From: Miltoncostaea sp963762825
GTDB lineage: Bacteria > Actinomycetota > Thermoleophilia > Miltoncostaeales > Miltoncostaeaceae
Reading direction: 5' to 3'
DNA: 64,000 bases
NCBI GenBank assembly: GCA_963762825.1
Contig: CAVXLZ010000001.1
Span: 310,001-374,000, forward strand
The position numbers were made by a program, and so were the translations under genes. The notes below the pieces were generated by a model. It made no database searches. It saw nothing but the letters and a program-made list of their open reading frames with translations, and had not been told where the DNA came from. Shown piece by piece: positions 1-11,925 of this stretch. How positions within the stretch are numbered: position 1 is the stretch's first letter; each line of letters starts with the position of its first letter.

Positions 1-35
1 AGGGCAAGAAGGGCGGAGGGCCGACCACGAGCCCG

Positions 36-347
36 ATGGAGGCGTGGGTGGCCAAGGCGAAGGGCCTGGGGGCGGTCATCGGGTTCGCGGTCGCTTTCTG
101 GGTCTGTCGCGGGCAGGGCTTCTCCGTGCCCGACGCCATCCTGCGTGGTCTCGGCGGAGCCATGGTCATGTCCCTGGTCGCCTGGCGCTCGGCGCTGATG
201 GTCATCCAGGCGCTGATGCGTGCCGCCGTGGCGCAGGGCGAGCGGGAGACCCAGGCGGCGATGGCCGCGGCGGCCGCCGCGCAGCAGGCCGCCGACGCCT
301 CCTACGGCCGCCGCCCGAGCGATGGCGGAGCGGGTGACATCTCGTGA
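36..347 (+). CDS. Small membrane protein, unknown function
   Basis: A 103-residue product with two hydrophobic segments (about residues 12-25 and 36-60), followed by an Ala/Gln-rich tail. I do not recognise the family. The frame is open back to the window edge and reads a Gly/Lys-rich stretch before the ATG, so the gene may begin outside the window and this ATG may be internal. Its TGA overlaps the GTG of the next frame, which suggests translational coupling in an operon of unknown function running to 1798. It is probably a membrane anchor or assembly component, but that is inference only. Confidence 0.5.
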   Translation: MEAWVAKAKGLGAVIGFAVAFWVCRGQGFSVPDAILRGLGGAMVMSLVAWRSALMVIQALMRAAVAQGERETQAAMAAAAAAQQAADASYGRRPSDGGAGDIS

Positions 348-559
348 GCGGGATCACCGACCGGATCGCGACACCGTCCGCCGCCACCGCTGCCGCCGCG
401 ACGGCCCTGACACGGCGCACGCCCGGCGACGCCGAACCCCCGGCCACCTCGCCCGAGCCCGGCGGAGCCCGCCGCTCTTCCCCGGGGAGCGGCGGCTATC
501 CGAGCGGCGCCCCGGATCCCAGCGGCCGCAGTGGGAGCCTCCTCGATGTCTTCGCGTAG
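344..559 (+). CDS. Pro/Ala/Ser-rich small protein, hypothetical
   Basis: A 71-residue frame begins with GTG inside a GTGA overlap with the upstream gene, and its end overlaps the next start by 14 nt. The product is low-complexity (Ala, Pro, Ser, Gly), with no domain and no membrane segment. The tight overlaps on both sides favour a real coupled gene. The biased composition in a very GC-rich genome means it could also be a spurious frame. Confidence 0.35.
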   Translation: MSGITDRIATPSAATAAAATALTRRTPGDAEPPATSPEPGGARRSSPGSGGYPSGAPDPSGRSGSLLDVFA

Positions 560-1103
560 CCCCGGGGAGCAACGCCCCGGGTTCCTGGTGATCGAGGCCG
601 ATGAGGCCGGCACCTACGTGGGAGGTCTGATGGTGACCGACGCGAGCGGTTTGCCGGTTGACTTCCGCTTCACCGATCCGGTCACGCCGACCCGGCTGCA
701 GCGGGCGCTCTACGGGAGGGTGCTCGACCGCTACCTCCGGAGCGAGATCGTGTTGAAGACCCTCCTCGAGGCGCTCGACCAGCCGCCCGGCCTGCTCGTG
801 GTGGACGACGCGAGCCTCCTCGACGAACCGATCGACGTCTGCCCGGTCGCCTTCGTGGGCCGCTCGAAGTCCGATCCGCTCGGTGCGGTGGGGACCCGTA
901 GCGGCCAGGGGGCGAACTCCTTTCTGCTCCAGCTCAGCGACCCCGGCCACCCTCTGCGGGTGACCCTGCCCGCCGACTCCGCACACGAGACGATCGTCGC
1001 CGAGACCCTGCTCCTGCTGTCCGGCCGGATGGACATCCTGGAACCGACCGAGCGGGTCCGCGCCGCGCTCGCGGTGATCGTCCAGGACGGGGCGCTCTCC
1101 TGA
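546..1103 (+). CDS. Conserved-looking hypothetical protein
   Basis: A 185-residue soluble protein. I chose ATG 546 over GTG 531 because GGGAG lies about 8 nt upstream. The sequence has alternating beta/alpha character, with a beta-rich start (GFLVIEAD), a helical middle (ALYGRVLDRYLRS) and a Leu-rich end. There is no signal peptide and no catalytic motif I can name. The stretch VDFRFTDPVTPTRLQRALYG resembles an unassigned family I have seen in other bacteria, without known function. It sits in the same unknown operon as its neighbours. Confidence 0.6.
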   Translation: MSSRSPGEQRPGFLVIEADEAGTYVGGLMVTDASGLPVDFRFTDPVTPTRLQRALYGRVLDRYLRSEIVLKTLLEALDQPPGLLVVDDASLLDEPIDVCPVAFVGRSKSDPLGAVGTRSGQGANSFLLQLSDPGHPLRVTLPADSAHETIVAETLLLLSGRMDILEPTERVRAALAVIVQDGALS

Positions 1104-1798
1104 GCGAGCCACGGGCCGGCCGCTCGCCCGTCGAGGATCTCCGCCGCGTCCTCGCGCGGCTCGGGGCCGTCACCGCGGCACACGCCGTACCACCGTTCGA
1201 GATACGGGTCGGAGCGGTCGATGCCCCTCGGCCGGCCGTGGTCTCACCTGCGCCGGTACCTCCGGCCGAGGCGCGTCAGTGCGTGCCGATCGCGACCACC
1301 ACCCGCTCCTTGGCGCCGGATCTCCTCGCCACCGTCGCGCGCTCCCCGGCCGTCGCGGCAACTGCTCCCGCGCTCGGCCGGATCGGCGCGGTTGCCCCTC
1401 CGGAGGCCCGCGCGGCCTCCGTGCCGTCCGCGCCCGGGCGTCGAGGCGAACCCGTGGCCCGTCCGCGGGCCCACTTCGGCCCCGCCGGTGGCGGGCGGGT
1501 GCTGCGGACAGTACGCCGGGAACGCGTTCCCTGGACCGGGCTTTCCCGCCGCCGGCTCGCAGCGGCCTGGGGGCGCGTGCAGATCGAGCACGCATCCGCC
1601 GGCGAGCTGCTGCTCGTCGGGGTCTTCGGTCCGGTTCCCATCGACGCGATCACCGCGGTGGCCCTCGAACCGGACGGCCGGCTCGCCATGACCTTCTCGC
1701 GGAGCACCTCCGCGCGAAGAGGTGATGTGGCCCTCGCACGCCACGCCGCCACCGGGCGGTTGCTGCGCTCGGATATCCCTCACCTCATGGGGGGGTGA
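1100..1798 (+). CDS. Hypothetical protein, start uncertain
   Basis: The frame stays open from the end of the preceding gene, where a CTG at 1100 overlaps its TGA. The first ordinary start, GTG 1238, would remove about 46 residues that look coding (a helix such as VEDLRRVLARLGAV). Translation may therefore begin at the non-standard CTG or by coupling from upstream. The middle is Ala/Pro/Arg-rich. The last 80 residues form a compact alpha/beta region (VQIEHASAGELLLVGVFG). No family is recognised. Confidence 0.5.
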   Translation: MSEPRAGRSPVEDLRRVLARLGAVTAAHAVPPFEIRVGAVDAPRPAVVSPAPVPPAEARQCVPIATTTRSLAPDLLATVARSPAVAATAPALGRIGAVAPPEARAASVPSAPGRRGEPVARPRAHFGPAGGGRVLRTVRRERVPWTGLSRRRLAAAWGRVQIEHASAGELLLVGVFGPVPIDAITAVALEPDGRLAMTFSRSTSARRGDVALARHAATGRLLRSDIPHLMGG

Positions 1799-1816
1799 TT
1801 CGGCCGGACCCTCCGC

Positions 1817-1822
1817 TAGCAT
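1817..1822 (+). promoter_or_regulatory. Candidate -10 box (TAGCAT) for the L,D-transpeptidase
   Basis: TAGCAT lies about 25 nt upstream of ATG 1848, with GGAGG at about 1831 between them, so this transcript would have a short leader. No convincing -35 element is visible. Confidence 0.35.
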
Positions 1823-1847
1823 CAACCGCCGGAGGGCGCCGACCGCG

Positions 1848-2859
1848 ATGGGAGACCGGATGATGAGCTGGCGACGGATGACAGGGGTTGTGGGTGCCAT
1901 CGCCGTTGCGGGCCTCGCGCCGGCGGCCGCGGTGGCGCAGGATCCGGCTGAGCCGGCCCCGCTCGCCCCCGGCGTGATCGCCGCCGGTGTCTCCATCGCC
2001 GGGGTTCCGGTCTCCGGTCTCACCGAGGGGGCGGCGATCCAGGCCGTGAACGCCCAGCACGTGGTGCCGCGCCGGCGGCCGCTCGCCCTGACGTTCCGCG
2101 GCCGTCGCCTCGTGGTGCATCCGGTCAAGGTCGGGTACAGGGCGAACGTCGCTTACGCCGTGAAGGTCGCGCTGATCTACGGTCGCACCAAGGAGGTCCC
2201 CGCCGAGGGGGTCGTGGTGCCCCTCAAGCAGAAGGTCAACCGCGCGCGCCTCGGCGCGACGCTTCGGCAACGGGCCGCCAGGCACGATCTGCGTCCGCGC
2301 GATGCGGCACTCAGCCTGAGGAAGGTCACGCCGGTCGTCCGCAAGCCCCGCATCGGGATCGCGATCGACATCCGGCGGTCGGTGCGCATTGTTGAAGCCG
2401 CCATCATCCGGCGCGATCGCCCCCGGTACGCGCTCGCTTCGCGCCGGATCCGCCCGGCCGTCACCTCGGTCGGCGGGGTCGTGGTGATCGATCGCGCCCG
2501 CTTCCGGCTCACCTTCTGGAAGGCGGGCAAGCGCACCACCTTCCCGGTGGCCGTGGGCCAGTACGCGTACCCGACCCCGGCAGGCAACTTCCGCGTCATC
2601 CAGAAGCAGAAGAACCCGACCTGGTTCCCGCCAAACTCCCCGTGGGCCGCGGGCCTCGGCCCGGTGCCCCCGGGTGTCAGCAATCCGCTTGGCACACGCT
2701 GGATCGGGACCTCGGCGCCCGCCATCGGCATGCATGGCACGCCCCAGTCGTACTCCATCGGCAGCCGGGCCTCCCATGGGTGCATCCGGATGTACATCCG
2801 CGACGCCGAGCGACTGTACGAGCTCGTCGAACATCGGGACGCCGGTCTACATCAGGTAA
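1848..2859 (+). CDS. L,D-transpeptidase (YkuD), frameshifted near its 3' end
   Basis: A secreted cell-wall cross-linking enzyme that would form 3-3 peptide bridges in peptidoglycan. A signal peptide of about 25 residues ends near AAAVAQ. ATG 1860 or 1863 is an alternative start. A middle domain precedes the YkuD catalytic domain, which carries IGMHGTP and SHGCIRMY with catalytic Cys at about residue 312. The family-typical ending (ELVE-IGTPVYIR) is split between two frames by one surplus base at about 2830. Read directly, the frame instead runs into an unrelated basic tail ending at 2954. Removing one base gives 1011 nt and 336 residues. The catalytic residues precede the shift. Confidence 0.85.
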
Positions 2860-2973
2860 CCGAGCGGCGGGCGGGAAGCACCCGGTGTGGGACGCCTCTA
2901 CCGAAGGCCAGTGACATTCGATGGCCTGAGTCTCTAACGTCCCGGGCGCCCTAGGCGCCGATCTGTACCGGAC

Positions 2974-4971
2974 GTGATCCGCATCCATCCACTGCCCTGC
3001 ACACGAACGCTGATCGCGACCATCGCCGTCGGCGCGCTCGCGATCGCCACTCCGGCGATGGGCGCCCCCGCGCAGGCGCCCGCCGACCGCGTGCCCGGTC
3101 AGGTGGTCGTCGGCCTCCGTGACGGCGCGGCGGCGGGCGTCCGCGCATCGCTCGCGCGCCGCGCCGACGTGCGTTTCGGACCGCGCATCCCCGGTCGGAG
3201 CGCCTGGCTCGCACATCTCGGTGAGGGCGAGAGCACCCAGGTCGCGATCGCGCGCCTCGAGGCCGATCCCACCGTCCGCTGGGCCGAGCCGAACTACGTG
3301 TACCGTCGGGCGCTCGTCCCCGACGACCCGCTCCTGGTGAGCCAGTGGGGGCTCATCAACGCCGGCCAGTCGCTGGCCGGGGCGAGCGGCGTCCCCGGCG
3401 CCGACATCAACGCGCCGGCGGCCTGGGACCTCACTACGGGCAGCGATCGCGTGATGGTCGCGGTGGTCGATACCGGCGTGGACGCCACCCACCCCGACCT
3501 GGCCCCGAACGTCGGCGTCCTCAACCCCGGCGAGGCGGGCGGCGGCCGCGAGACGAACGGGATCGACGACGACGGCAACGGCCTGGTCGATGACTGGCGC
3601 GGGTGGGATTTCGTGGCCGCCGACGCCGACCCCCAGGACGAGGATCCGGAGGGCCACGGGACGCTCGTCGCCGGGGTGCTCGGCGCCCGCGGCAATGACG
3701 GCGCCGGCTTCGCGGGCGTGTCGTGGAGCTCGCGCATCCTCCCCGTGCGCGGCCTGAACGCCCGCGGCGCGGGCACGAATGCCGATCTCGCCGCGGCGAT
3801 CACGTACTCGGCGGCCCGCGGAGCTCGCATCCTCAACGCCAGCTTCAGCGGCCCGGGCAACTCTCAGGCGATCCGCGAAGCCATCGAGTCATCGCCGAAC
3901 GTCCTTGTCGTCGTGGCCGCGGGAAACGAGGCATCCGACAACGACCGCCTGCCGGTCTTCCCCTGCAGCCTGACCCTTGAGAACGTGGTGTGCGTCGCCG
4001 CGACCGACCAGAGCGACCGGCTCGCCCCCTTCTCGAACAGGGGGGTCGCGTCGGTCGATCTCGCGGCCCCGGGGAAGAGCATCAGCGGCCCTCGGCCCGG
4101 GGGCGGATCAGGGATCCTCGACGGGACCTCGTTCGCGGCGCCGCACGTCGCCGGCGCGGCTGCTCTCGTGCTGGCCGCCAATCCGACCGCCTCGACCCGT
4201 CAGCTGCGCGGGGCGCTGCTCGCCGGTGTGGACCCCCTTGCGTCCCTGTCTGGCCTGGTCGGCTCGGGCGGACGACTCGACGCCTTCGGCGCGCTCACCC
4301 GCGTACCGGCCGCGCAGGCCGGCCCGGGTGGGGCGACCGGCCCGATCCTCGACGCCACCGCGTCGGGTGCCCGCCTCACCGGCAGCGTCCCCGCCTCCTC
4401 CCAGCGGCTCGCCTACTACTTCGAGTACGGGCCGACGAGCGCCTACGGGTCGGTCACGCCGACGCGGCCCGTCCCTCCGGGCCCGGGGAGCGAGGTGACG
4501 GAGTCGATCGACGGCTTCGCCGTGGGAGCGCGCATCCACGCGCGCCTGGTGGTGGCCGCGGTCGGAGGGGTCACGCTCGGGGGCGACCAGAGCATCACGA
4601 CGGCGGCGCCGCTCGCGCCGGTGGCGGCTGCGGTCGCAGGTCCGCCGGTGCGCGTGGCGCGGCCGCGGGCGAAGCTCCGTCGCATCGGGCGCTCCTGGTT
4701 CGTGTCGCTCCGCCTGGCCGAGTACTCGGTCGTCAGGGGCGTGCTGCAGCGGCGGCTGGTGAAGAAGAAGAAGGTCCGCGCCCGGCAGCGGCGGGTCATC
4801 ACGCTGCGCACCGTTCGCGGCCTCCGTCGGCGCGGCTACGCGGCCGGCGTGCGCCGCCGGCCCCTCGGGCGGCTGGCCCCCGGTCGCTACCGGTTGACCG
4901 TCAAGGTGACGGGCGCCCGCGGGCGCACCACGATCAAGCGCTCGGTCCTGGTGCGGCCGAGGGCCCGGTAG
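2974..4971 (+). CDS. Secreted subtilisin-like serine protease (S8)
   Basis: A 665-residue secreted endopeptidase. The GTG start is followed by a signal peptide (to about residue 30) and an inhibitor_I9-like propeptide (about 40-115). The S8 catalytic domain carries Asp166 (VVDTGVD), His228 (GHGT), oxyanion Asn318 (AAGNEA) and Ser386 (GTSFAAPHVAG). An insert NGIDDDGNGLVDD resembles a calcium loop. The C-terminal part has a fibronectin-like module with YYFEYGPTSAYG, also seen in the next gene, and a basic LAPGRYRLTVKV tail. The tail is typical of surface proteins in this group and is presumed to bind the cell wall. Confidence 0.93.
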   Translation: MIRIHPLPCTRTLIATIAVGALAIATPAMGAPAQAPADRVPGQVVVGLRDGAAAGVRASLARRADVRFGPRIPGRSAWLAHLGEGESTQVAIARLEADPTVRWAEPNYVYRRALVPDDPLLVSQWGLINAGQSLAGASGVPGADINAPAAWDLTTGSDRVMVAVVDTGVDATHPDLAPNVGVLNPGEAGGGRETNGIDDDGNGLVDDWRGWDFVAADADPQDEDPEGHGTLVAGVLGARGNDGAGFAGVSWSSRILPVRGLNARGAGTNADLAAAITYSAARGARILNASFSGPGNSQAIREAIESSPNVLVVVAAGNEASDNDRLPVFPCSLTLENVVCVAATDQSDRLAPFSNRGVASVDLAAPGKSISGPRPGGGSGILDGTSFAAPHVAGAAALVLAANPTASTRQLRGALLAGVDPLASLSGLVGSGGRLDAFGALTRVPAAQAGPGGATGPILDATASGARLTGSVPASSQRLAYYFEYGPTSAYGSVTPTRPVPPGPGSEVTESIDGFAVGARIHARLVVAAVGGVTLGGDQSITTAAPLAPVAAAVAGPPVRVARPRAKLRRIGRSWFVSLRLAEYSVVRGVLQRRLVKKKKVRARQRRVITLRTVRGLRRRGYAAGVRRRPLGRLAPGRYRLTVKVTGARGRTTIKRSVLVRPRAR

Positions 4972-5032
4972 CGTCGATGTCGCGGCCGGTCGTGCGCCGT
5001 TCTCTCCACTTCAGGGTGGTGCGCAGGTGGTC

Positions 5033-5038
5033 TACCCT
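5033..5038 (+). promoter_or_regulatory. Candidate -10 box (TACCCT); GC-rich ~105-nt leader follows
   Basis: The 178-nt gap before ATG 5150 contains TACCCT, which would give a leader of about 105 nt. The leader is GC-rich and could fold, but I recognise no known riboswitch core in it. Confidence 0.25.
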
Positions 5039-5149
5039 CCCCGCCTCGGCGGAAAGCCCCGACCGCCCCGCGGAGACCGTTGCGGGTCCTCGGGTCATCG
5101 CGAACGGTTCGGCGACGGGCCGCACGACGGGTGCAAGGGGGGTGGGACG

Positions 5150-6916
5150 ATGACGAAGCGGTGCCGCCGACCGCGAATCGGCGCGCTGGCTGCGCTCGGT
5201 GCTCTCGCTGCGCTCCTCGTCGTGCCGGGGGTCGGTGCCGCATCCCCCTCCGAGGGCCGCCACGTGCGTGGTCCGGCCTCCGCCCCGACCTCTTGGATTC
5301 CTGCCGCGCCGGTGCGTGAAGGGCTTGTCGCCAGCGACACCGCCAGCGGCCCGTTCGTCAACAGCAACTCCGACAGCGGTCTCCAGAACGATGGTCCCGC
5401 TGAGCTGATCGTGAACTCGTTCTTCTTCCTCGACGTCAACCCGGGCATCATCAGCGACGATCTGGTCGAGCTCGTCTCGACCCTGGACACGAACCTCGCG
5501 CTCCCCGGCAGTCAGGCCGATCTCGACGACAACGACGCGATCGCGTGGGATCTCGATCTCGACAACGATCAGACCACCGGTTCGCCTACCACCGGATCGG
5601 AGTTCTCGCTGGTGGTGTTCGGCAAGGAGGCCGGGCCCGAGCAGGTCGTCACCAACCGGTGGGACGGGACCAAGTTCGTCTTCGTCCGGAGCCTCGGCTT
5701 CCGGGAGCTCGGCGGCGATCGGGTCGACCTCGCCGTCATGCGGAGCGATCTCGAGGTGCCGCGCGGCGTCACCATCGGGGTGACGGTCGTGTCGGAGCGC
5801 ACCGGCTCGCCCTACCGCGACTTCGCCCCCGACGGCGTGGGGGTCTCGTATCCGCTCGTCATCGACCCGACACCGACCGCACCCGGCGTCGCCGCCGCGG
5901 TCACGGCAGCCGCCCTGCCCGAGCAGACCTCGGCGACGCTCTCGGCGCAGATCAACCCCCAGGGGCTTCCCACCAGCTACCGGTTCCAGTACGGGCCCAC
6001 GACGACCTACGGATCCGAGAGCCCGCGCGCCGATGCGGGCGCCGGGCGCGCGGCCGTCGCCGTCACTCAGATCGCAGGAGGGCTCACGCCGGGCACGACC
6101 TACAACTACCGGGTCATCGCGACCAACGCGGCCGGCACCAGCTTTGGTCCCAACCAGGCGCTCACGACCGCATTCCCGCCCCCCGTCGCAGCGACCGGAC
6201 GCGCCGTTTCCCGAGGTGGCCGCTCCCTTCGGCTGACCGGCGCCGCCGAGACCGGCGGAGCGGCCGGGCATGCCTACTTCGAGTACGGACCGACGATCAG
6301 GCGCGGCCTGCGGAGTCGCCGGGTTCCCGCAGCCGGTACTCCTGCCCCGATCGCGATCGATCTCCGCGGTCTGCAGCGCGACAGGCTCTACTTCTACCGG
6401 CTCGTCGTCGAGACGCCGGCCGGGCGCAGCGTCGGTAGGAGCCTCTCGGTCCGCACCGGGCAGCAGAACCAGGTCGTCGCATCCATCGACGCGCCGATCG
6501 CCTATCGCGGTCGGGCCTTCTCCGTCCCGCGGTTCCGGGCTCGCGTGAGGATCGTGGGGCCCACGGGCAAGCTGCTCCGTTCGCCGCTCGCACTCCGCCG
6601 GGTCAGGGCGCACATCCTCTGCAAGCGCGGGTGCCGGGTCAATCAACGCTTCTCGCTCGGCCGCTCGCGGAGCGTGATGCGCTCGGCGCGGGGCTCGCGG
6701 GAGACGATCGTGGTCAGACGCGATCGCCGTGGCGCCAGGATCGACTTGAGCGCCCTCTTTCGCCGGTATCCGTTCGCCGCCGGATCCGAGATCCAGATTC
6801 GCCTCAACGGCCCCGGCCTGCGCGGGAGCGCGAACCTCATCACCCTTGCGAGCTCGCCGCGCCGTCTGCGATGCGCTCTGCGCGACAACCGCCCTGTCAG
6901 GTGCGAGATGTCCTGA
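5150..6916 (+). CDS. Secreted modular protein with fibronectin-like repeats
   Basis: A 588-residue exported protein. ATG 5150 follows AAGGGGGGTG and opens a signal peptide (LAALLVVPGVGA). The first 220 residues are acidic, with Asp-rich runs such as DLDDNDAIAWDLDLDNDQT that may bind calcium. Two modules follow, each with a 'Y-F-x-YGPT' signature: YRFQYGPTTTYG near residue 278 and AYFEYGPTIRRG near 375. The tail is Arg-rich with three Cys. Function is unknown; adhesion or a structural cell-surface role is plausible. It is convergent with hflX, 61 nt away. Confidence 0.8.
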   Translation: MTKRCRRPRIGALAALGALAALLVVPGVGAASPSEGRHVRGPASAPTSWIPAAPVREGLVASDTASGPFVNSNSDSGLQNDGPAELIVNSFFFLDVNPGIISDDLVELVSTLDTNLALPGSQADLDDNDAIAWDLDLDNDQTTGSPTTGSEFSLVVFGKEAGPEQVVTNRWDGTKFVFVRSLGFRELGGDRVDLAVMRSDLEVPRGVTIGVTVVSERTGSPYRDFAPDGVGVSYPLVIDPTPTAPGVAAAVTAAALPEQTSATLSAQINPQGLPTSYRFQYGPTTTYGSESPRADAGAGRAAVAVTQIAGGLTPGTTYNYRVIATNAAGTSFGPNQALTTAFPPPVAATGRAVSRGGRSLRLTGAAETGGAAGHAYFEYGPTIRRGLRSRRVPAAGTPAPIAIDLRGLQRDRLYFYRLVVETPAGRSVGRSLSVRTGQQNQVVASIDAPIAYRGRAFSVPRFRARVRIVGPTGKLLRSPLALRRVRAHILCKRGCRVNQRFSLGRSRSVMRSARGSRETIVVRRDRRGARIDLSALFRRYPFAAGSEIQIRLNGPGLRGSANLITLASSPRRLRCALRDNRPVRCEMS

Positions 6917-6977
6917 GCGGGATCCGGCGGGATGGGTGCACCGACCCTCGGCACGGGCATTCCGGCCGTGGGCGGCG

Positions 6978-8294
6978 CTAGGGGGCCGCTCCGTTCAGCT
7001 CCGCCTGGAGCCGGGCCGCCGAGGCGGCGGGCATCAGCGCGCGGACCCGCACGCCCTCGTCGGTGGGCTCCTGGTCCACCTCGGCGCCGTCGGCGTAGAT
7101 CGTTGCGATCAGGCGGGAGTCCGCATACGGGATCGTGACGTCGATCGCCGTGAGACGGGTGCGTGCGGCGTCTGCCAGGCGCCCGGAGAGATCGTCCAGG
7201 CCTTCGCCGGTGACCGCGGATGCCTGGACCGCTCCGGGGTTGCGGAAGCCCAGCGCCGCACGTTCGTCGGCGCCGAGGAGGTCGACCTTGTTCAGCACCA
7301 GCAACCGCGGGATGTCGCCTGCGCCGATCTCCTCGAGCACCTCGGCAACCGCGCCCGCCCGCGATGTCTGGCGCATCTCGGATTCGGAGGCGTCGGCAAC
7401 GTGGAGGATCAGGTCGGCGTCGCGGGCCTCCTCGAGCGTGGCCGAGAAGGCCTTCACCAGTTGGTGGGGAAGGTGGCGGATGAAGCCGACCGTGTCCGAG
7501 AGCAGCAGGTCGTGGCCGGCGCAGGAGACCCGGCGGGTGGTGGGGTCGAGCGTCTCGAAGAGCGCGTCGTCCACGCTCACGTCAGCCCCGCTCAACGCGT
7601 TCATCAGGCTCGACTTGCCGGCGTTGGTGTAGCCGGCAAGGGCGATGCGGGGGAGGGCGGACCCGAAGCGTCGCTCGCGTTGGGTCTCCCGCGAACGGGC
7701 CACGTCGCGCAGGCGCCGTCGCAGAGTCGCCATGCGGTTGCGCACCAGGCGCCGGTCCGACTCGAGCTGGCTCTCGCCCGGTCCGCGGGTGCCCACGCCG
7801 CCGCCGAGGCGCTCCAAGTGCTGCCAGAGGCCCTCCTGGCGCGCATAGGAGTACTCGAGTTGTGCCAGCTCGACCTGCAGCTTCCCCTCGGCGGAGCGCG
7901 CGTGCTGGGCGAAGATGTCGAGGATCACCGCGGTCCGGTCGACCACGCGGACCTTCAGCCGGTCCTCGAGCGCCCGCTGCTGCCCCGGGCTGAGCGAACC
8001 CTCGGCCGCCACGAGATCGGGTTTGTGCCGTTCGATGAGGGCCTTCAGCTCCTCGAGCTTGCCGGTGCCGAGGTAGGTGCGCGGCATGGGGCGCTCCCGG
8101 TGTTGCACCAGCGTCTCGATCACCTCGGCCCCCGCCGTGCGGAGCAGCTCGCCGAGCTCACGCAGGCGATCCTCCTGCTCGTCGCCATCACGCTCCAGCG
8201 AGGCGATCACCAGGGCCCGCTCGGGCCCTTGTCGATGCAGCTCCTCCTCGGGCCGGACGGCCGAGCCGCGATATGTGCGCTGGATCTCACCCAT
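6978..8294 (-). CDS. hflX: GTPase HflX, ribosome-associated
   Basis: A 438-residue GTPase of the Obg-HflX superfamily that binds the 50S subunit and rescues or splits stalled ribosomes in characterised bacteria. The N-terminal HflX domain has PRTYLGTGK and a long helical linker with GGVGTRGPGE. The G domain follows: GYTNAGKSS (221-229), DTVGFI and NKVD. Length is normal. The start has CATCAT 7 nt upstream and no Shine-Dalgarno, so the message may be leaderless. Confidence 0.96.
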   Translation of the reverse strand: MGEIQRTYRGSAVRPEEELHRQGPERALVIASLERDGDEQEDRLRELGELLRTAGAEVIETLVQHRERPMPRTYLGTGKLEELKALIERHKPDLVAAEGSLSPGQQRALEDRLKVRVVDRTAVILDIFAQHARSAEGKLQVELAQLEYSYARQEGLWQHLERLGGGVGTRGPGESQLESDRRLVRNRMATLRRRLRDVARSRETQRERRFGSALPRIALAGYTNAGKSSLMNALSGADVSVDDALFETLDPTTRRVSCAGHDLLLSDTVGFIRHLPHQLVKAFSATLEEARDADLILHVADASESEMRQTSRAGAVAEVLEEIGAGDIPRLLVLNKVDLLGADERAALGFRNPGAVQASAVTGEGLDDLSGRLADAARTRLTAIDVTIPYADSRLIATIYADGAEVDQEPTDEGVRVRALMPAASAARLQAELNGAAP

Positions 8295-8354
8295 GAGGTC
8301 AATGATGCCCCCTTCGGCACACCGATGTGCGGTTCCCGGGCGGGAGCGCTTGGG

Positions 8355-8360
8355 TAGGAT
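8355..8360 (+). promoter_or_regulatory. Candidate -10 box (TAGGAT) for leaderless treS
   Basis: TAGGAT ends 8 nt before ATG 8369 and no Shine-Dalgarno lies between them, so transcription would start at or next to the initiation codon. Confidence 0.5.
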
Positions 8361-8368
8361 CCCGCGCG

Positions 8369-11745
<3,377 letters not shown>

Positions 11746-11752
11746 GGTGCTC

Positions 11753-11783
11753 GCCCTTTCGGGCGGCAGGCCGCAAGGCCGCC
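11753..11783 (+). terminator. Stem-loops after treS, possible terminator
   Basis: GCCC-TTTC-GGGC (11753-11764) is followed by GGCGGC/GCCGCC (11762-11767 with 11778-11783). The two share bases, so they are alternative folds. They begin 8 nt after the stop codon, with no U-tract. Confidence 0.35.
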
Positions 11784-11797
11784 TGAACCACCGACGG

Positions 11798-11811
11798 ATC
11801 CCGATCGGGAT
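11798..11811. promoter_or_regulatory. Perfect 14-bp palindrome upstream of alcohol dehydrogenase
   Basis: ATCCCGATCGGGAT is a perfect palindrome 115 nt before the dehydrogenase start and could be an operator. No regulator gene is adjacent, and chance occurrence in GC-rich DNA is possible. Confidence 0.3.
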
Positions 11812-11839
11812 GGGCTTCCCGGGTATTCGTAACCCGCCG

Positions 11840-11866
11840 GACCTCTCGGCGAGCCGTAGAGAGGTC
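11840..11866 (+). promoter_or_regulatory. Stem-loop in the alcohol dehydrogenase leader region
   Basis: GACCTCTC (11840-11847) pairs perfectly with GAGAGGTC (11859-11866) around an 11-nt loop and is followed by TTGTTG. It could terminate upstream transcripts or act in the leader of the dehydrogenase mRNA. Confidence 0.35.
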
Positions 11867-11925
11867 TTGTTGCGCACCCCCGGAGGCGGAGGGTCGAGGT
11901 GGACCCCCCTATCGAAGGAGGAGCG

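Noticed and set aside
1722..1847. Longer N-terminus of the L,D-transpeptidase
   Set aside because: It overlaps the upstream gene and would bury the signal peptide; ATG 1848 or 1860 has a ribosome site and a proper signal sequence.
5039..5149. Possible riboswitch in the leader of the modular secreted protein
   Set aside because: AAAGCC-like fragments recall c-di-GMP-I elements, but the conserved core is missing and the region is simply GC-rich.
4934..6646. Long minus-strand frame opposite the modular secreted protein
   Set aside because: GC-rich codon bias creates long antisense frames; it has no domain, and the plus strand has signal peptide and repeats.
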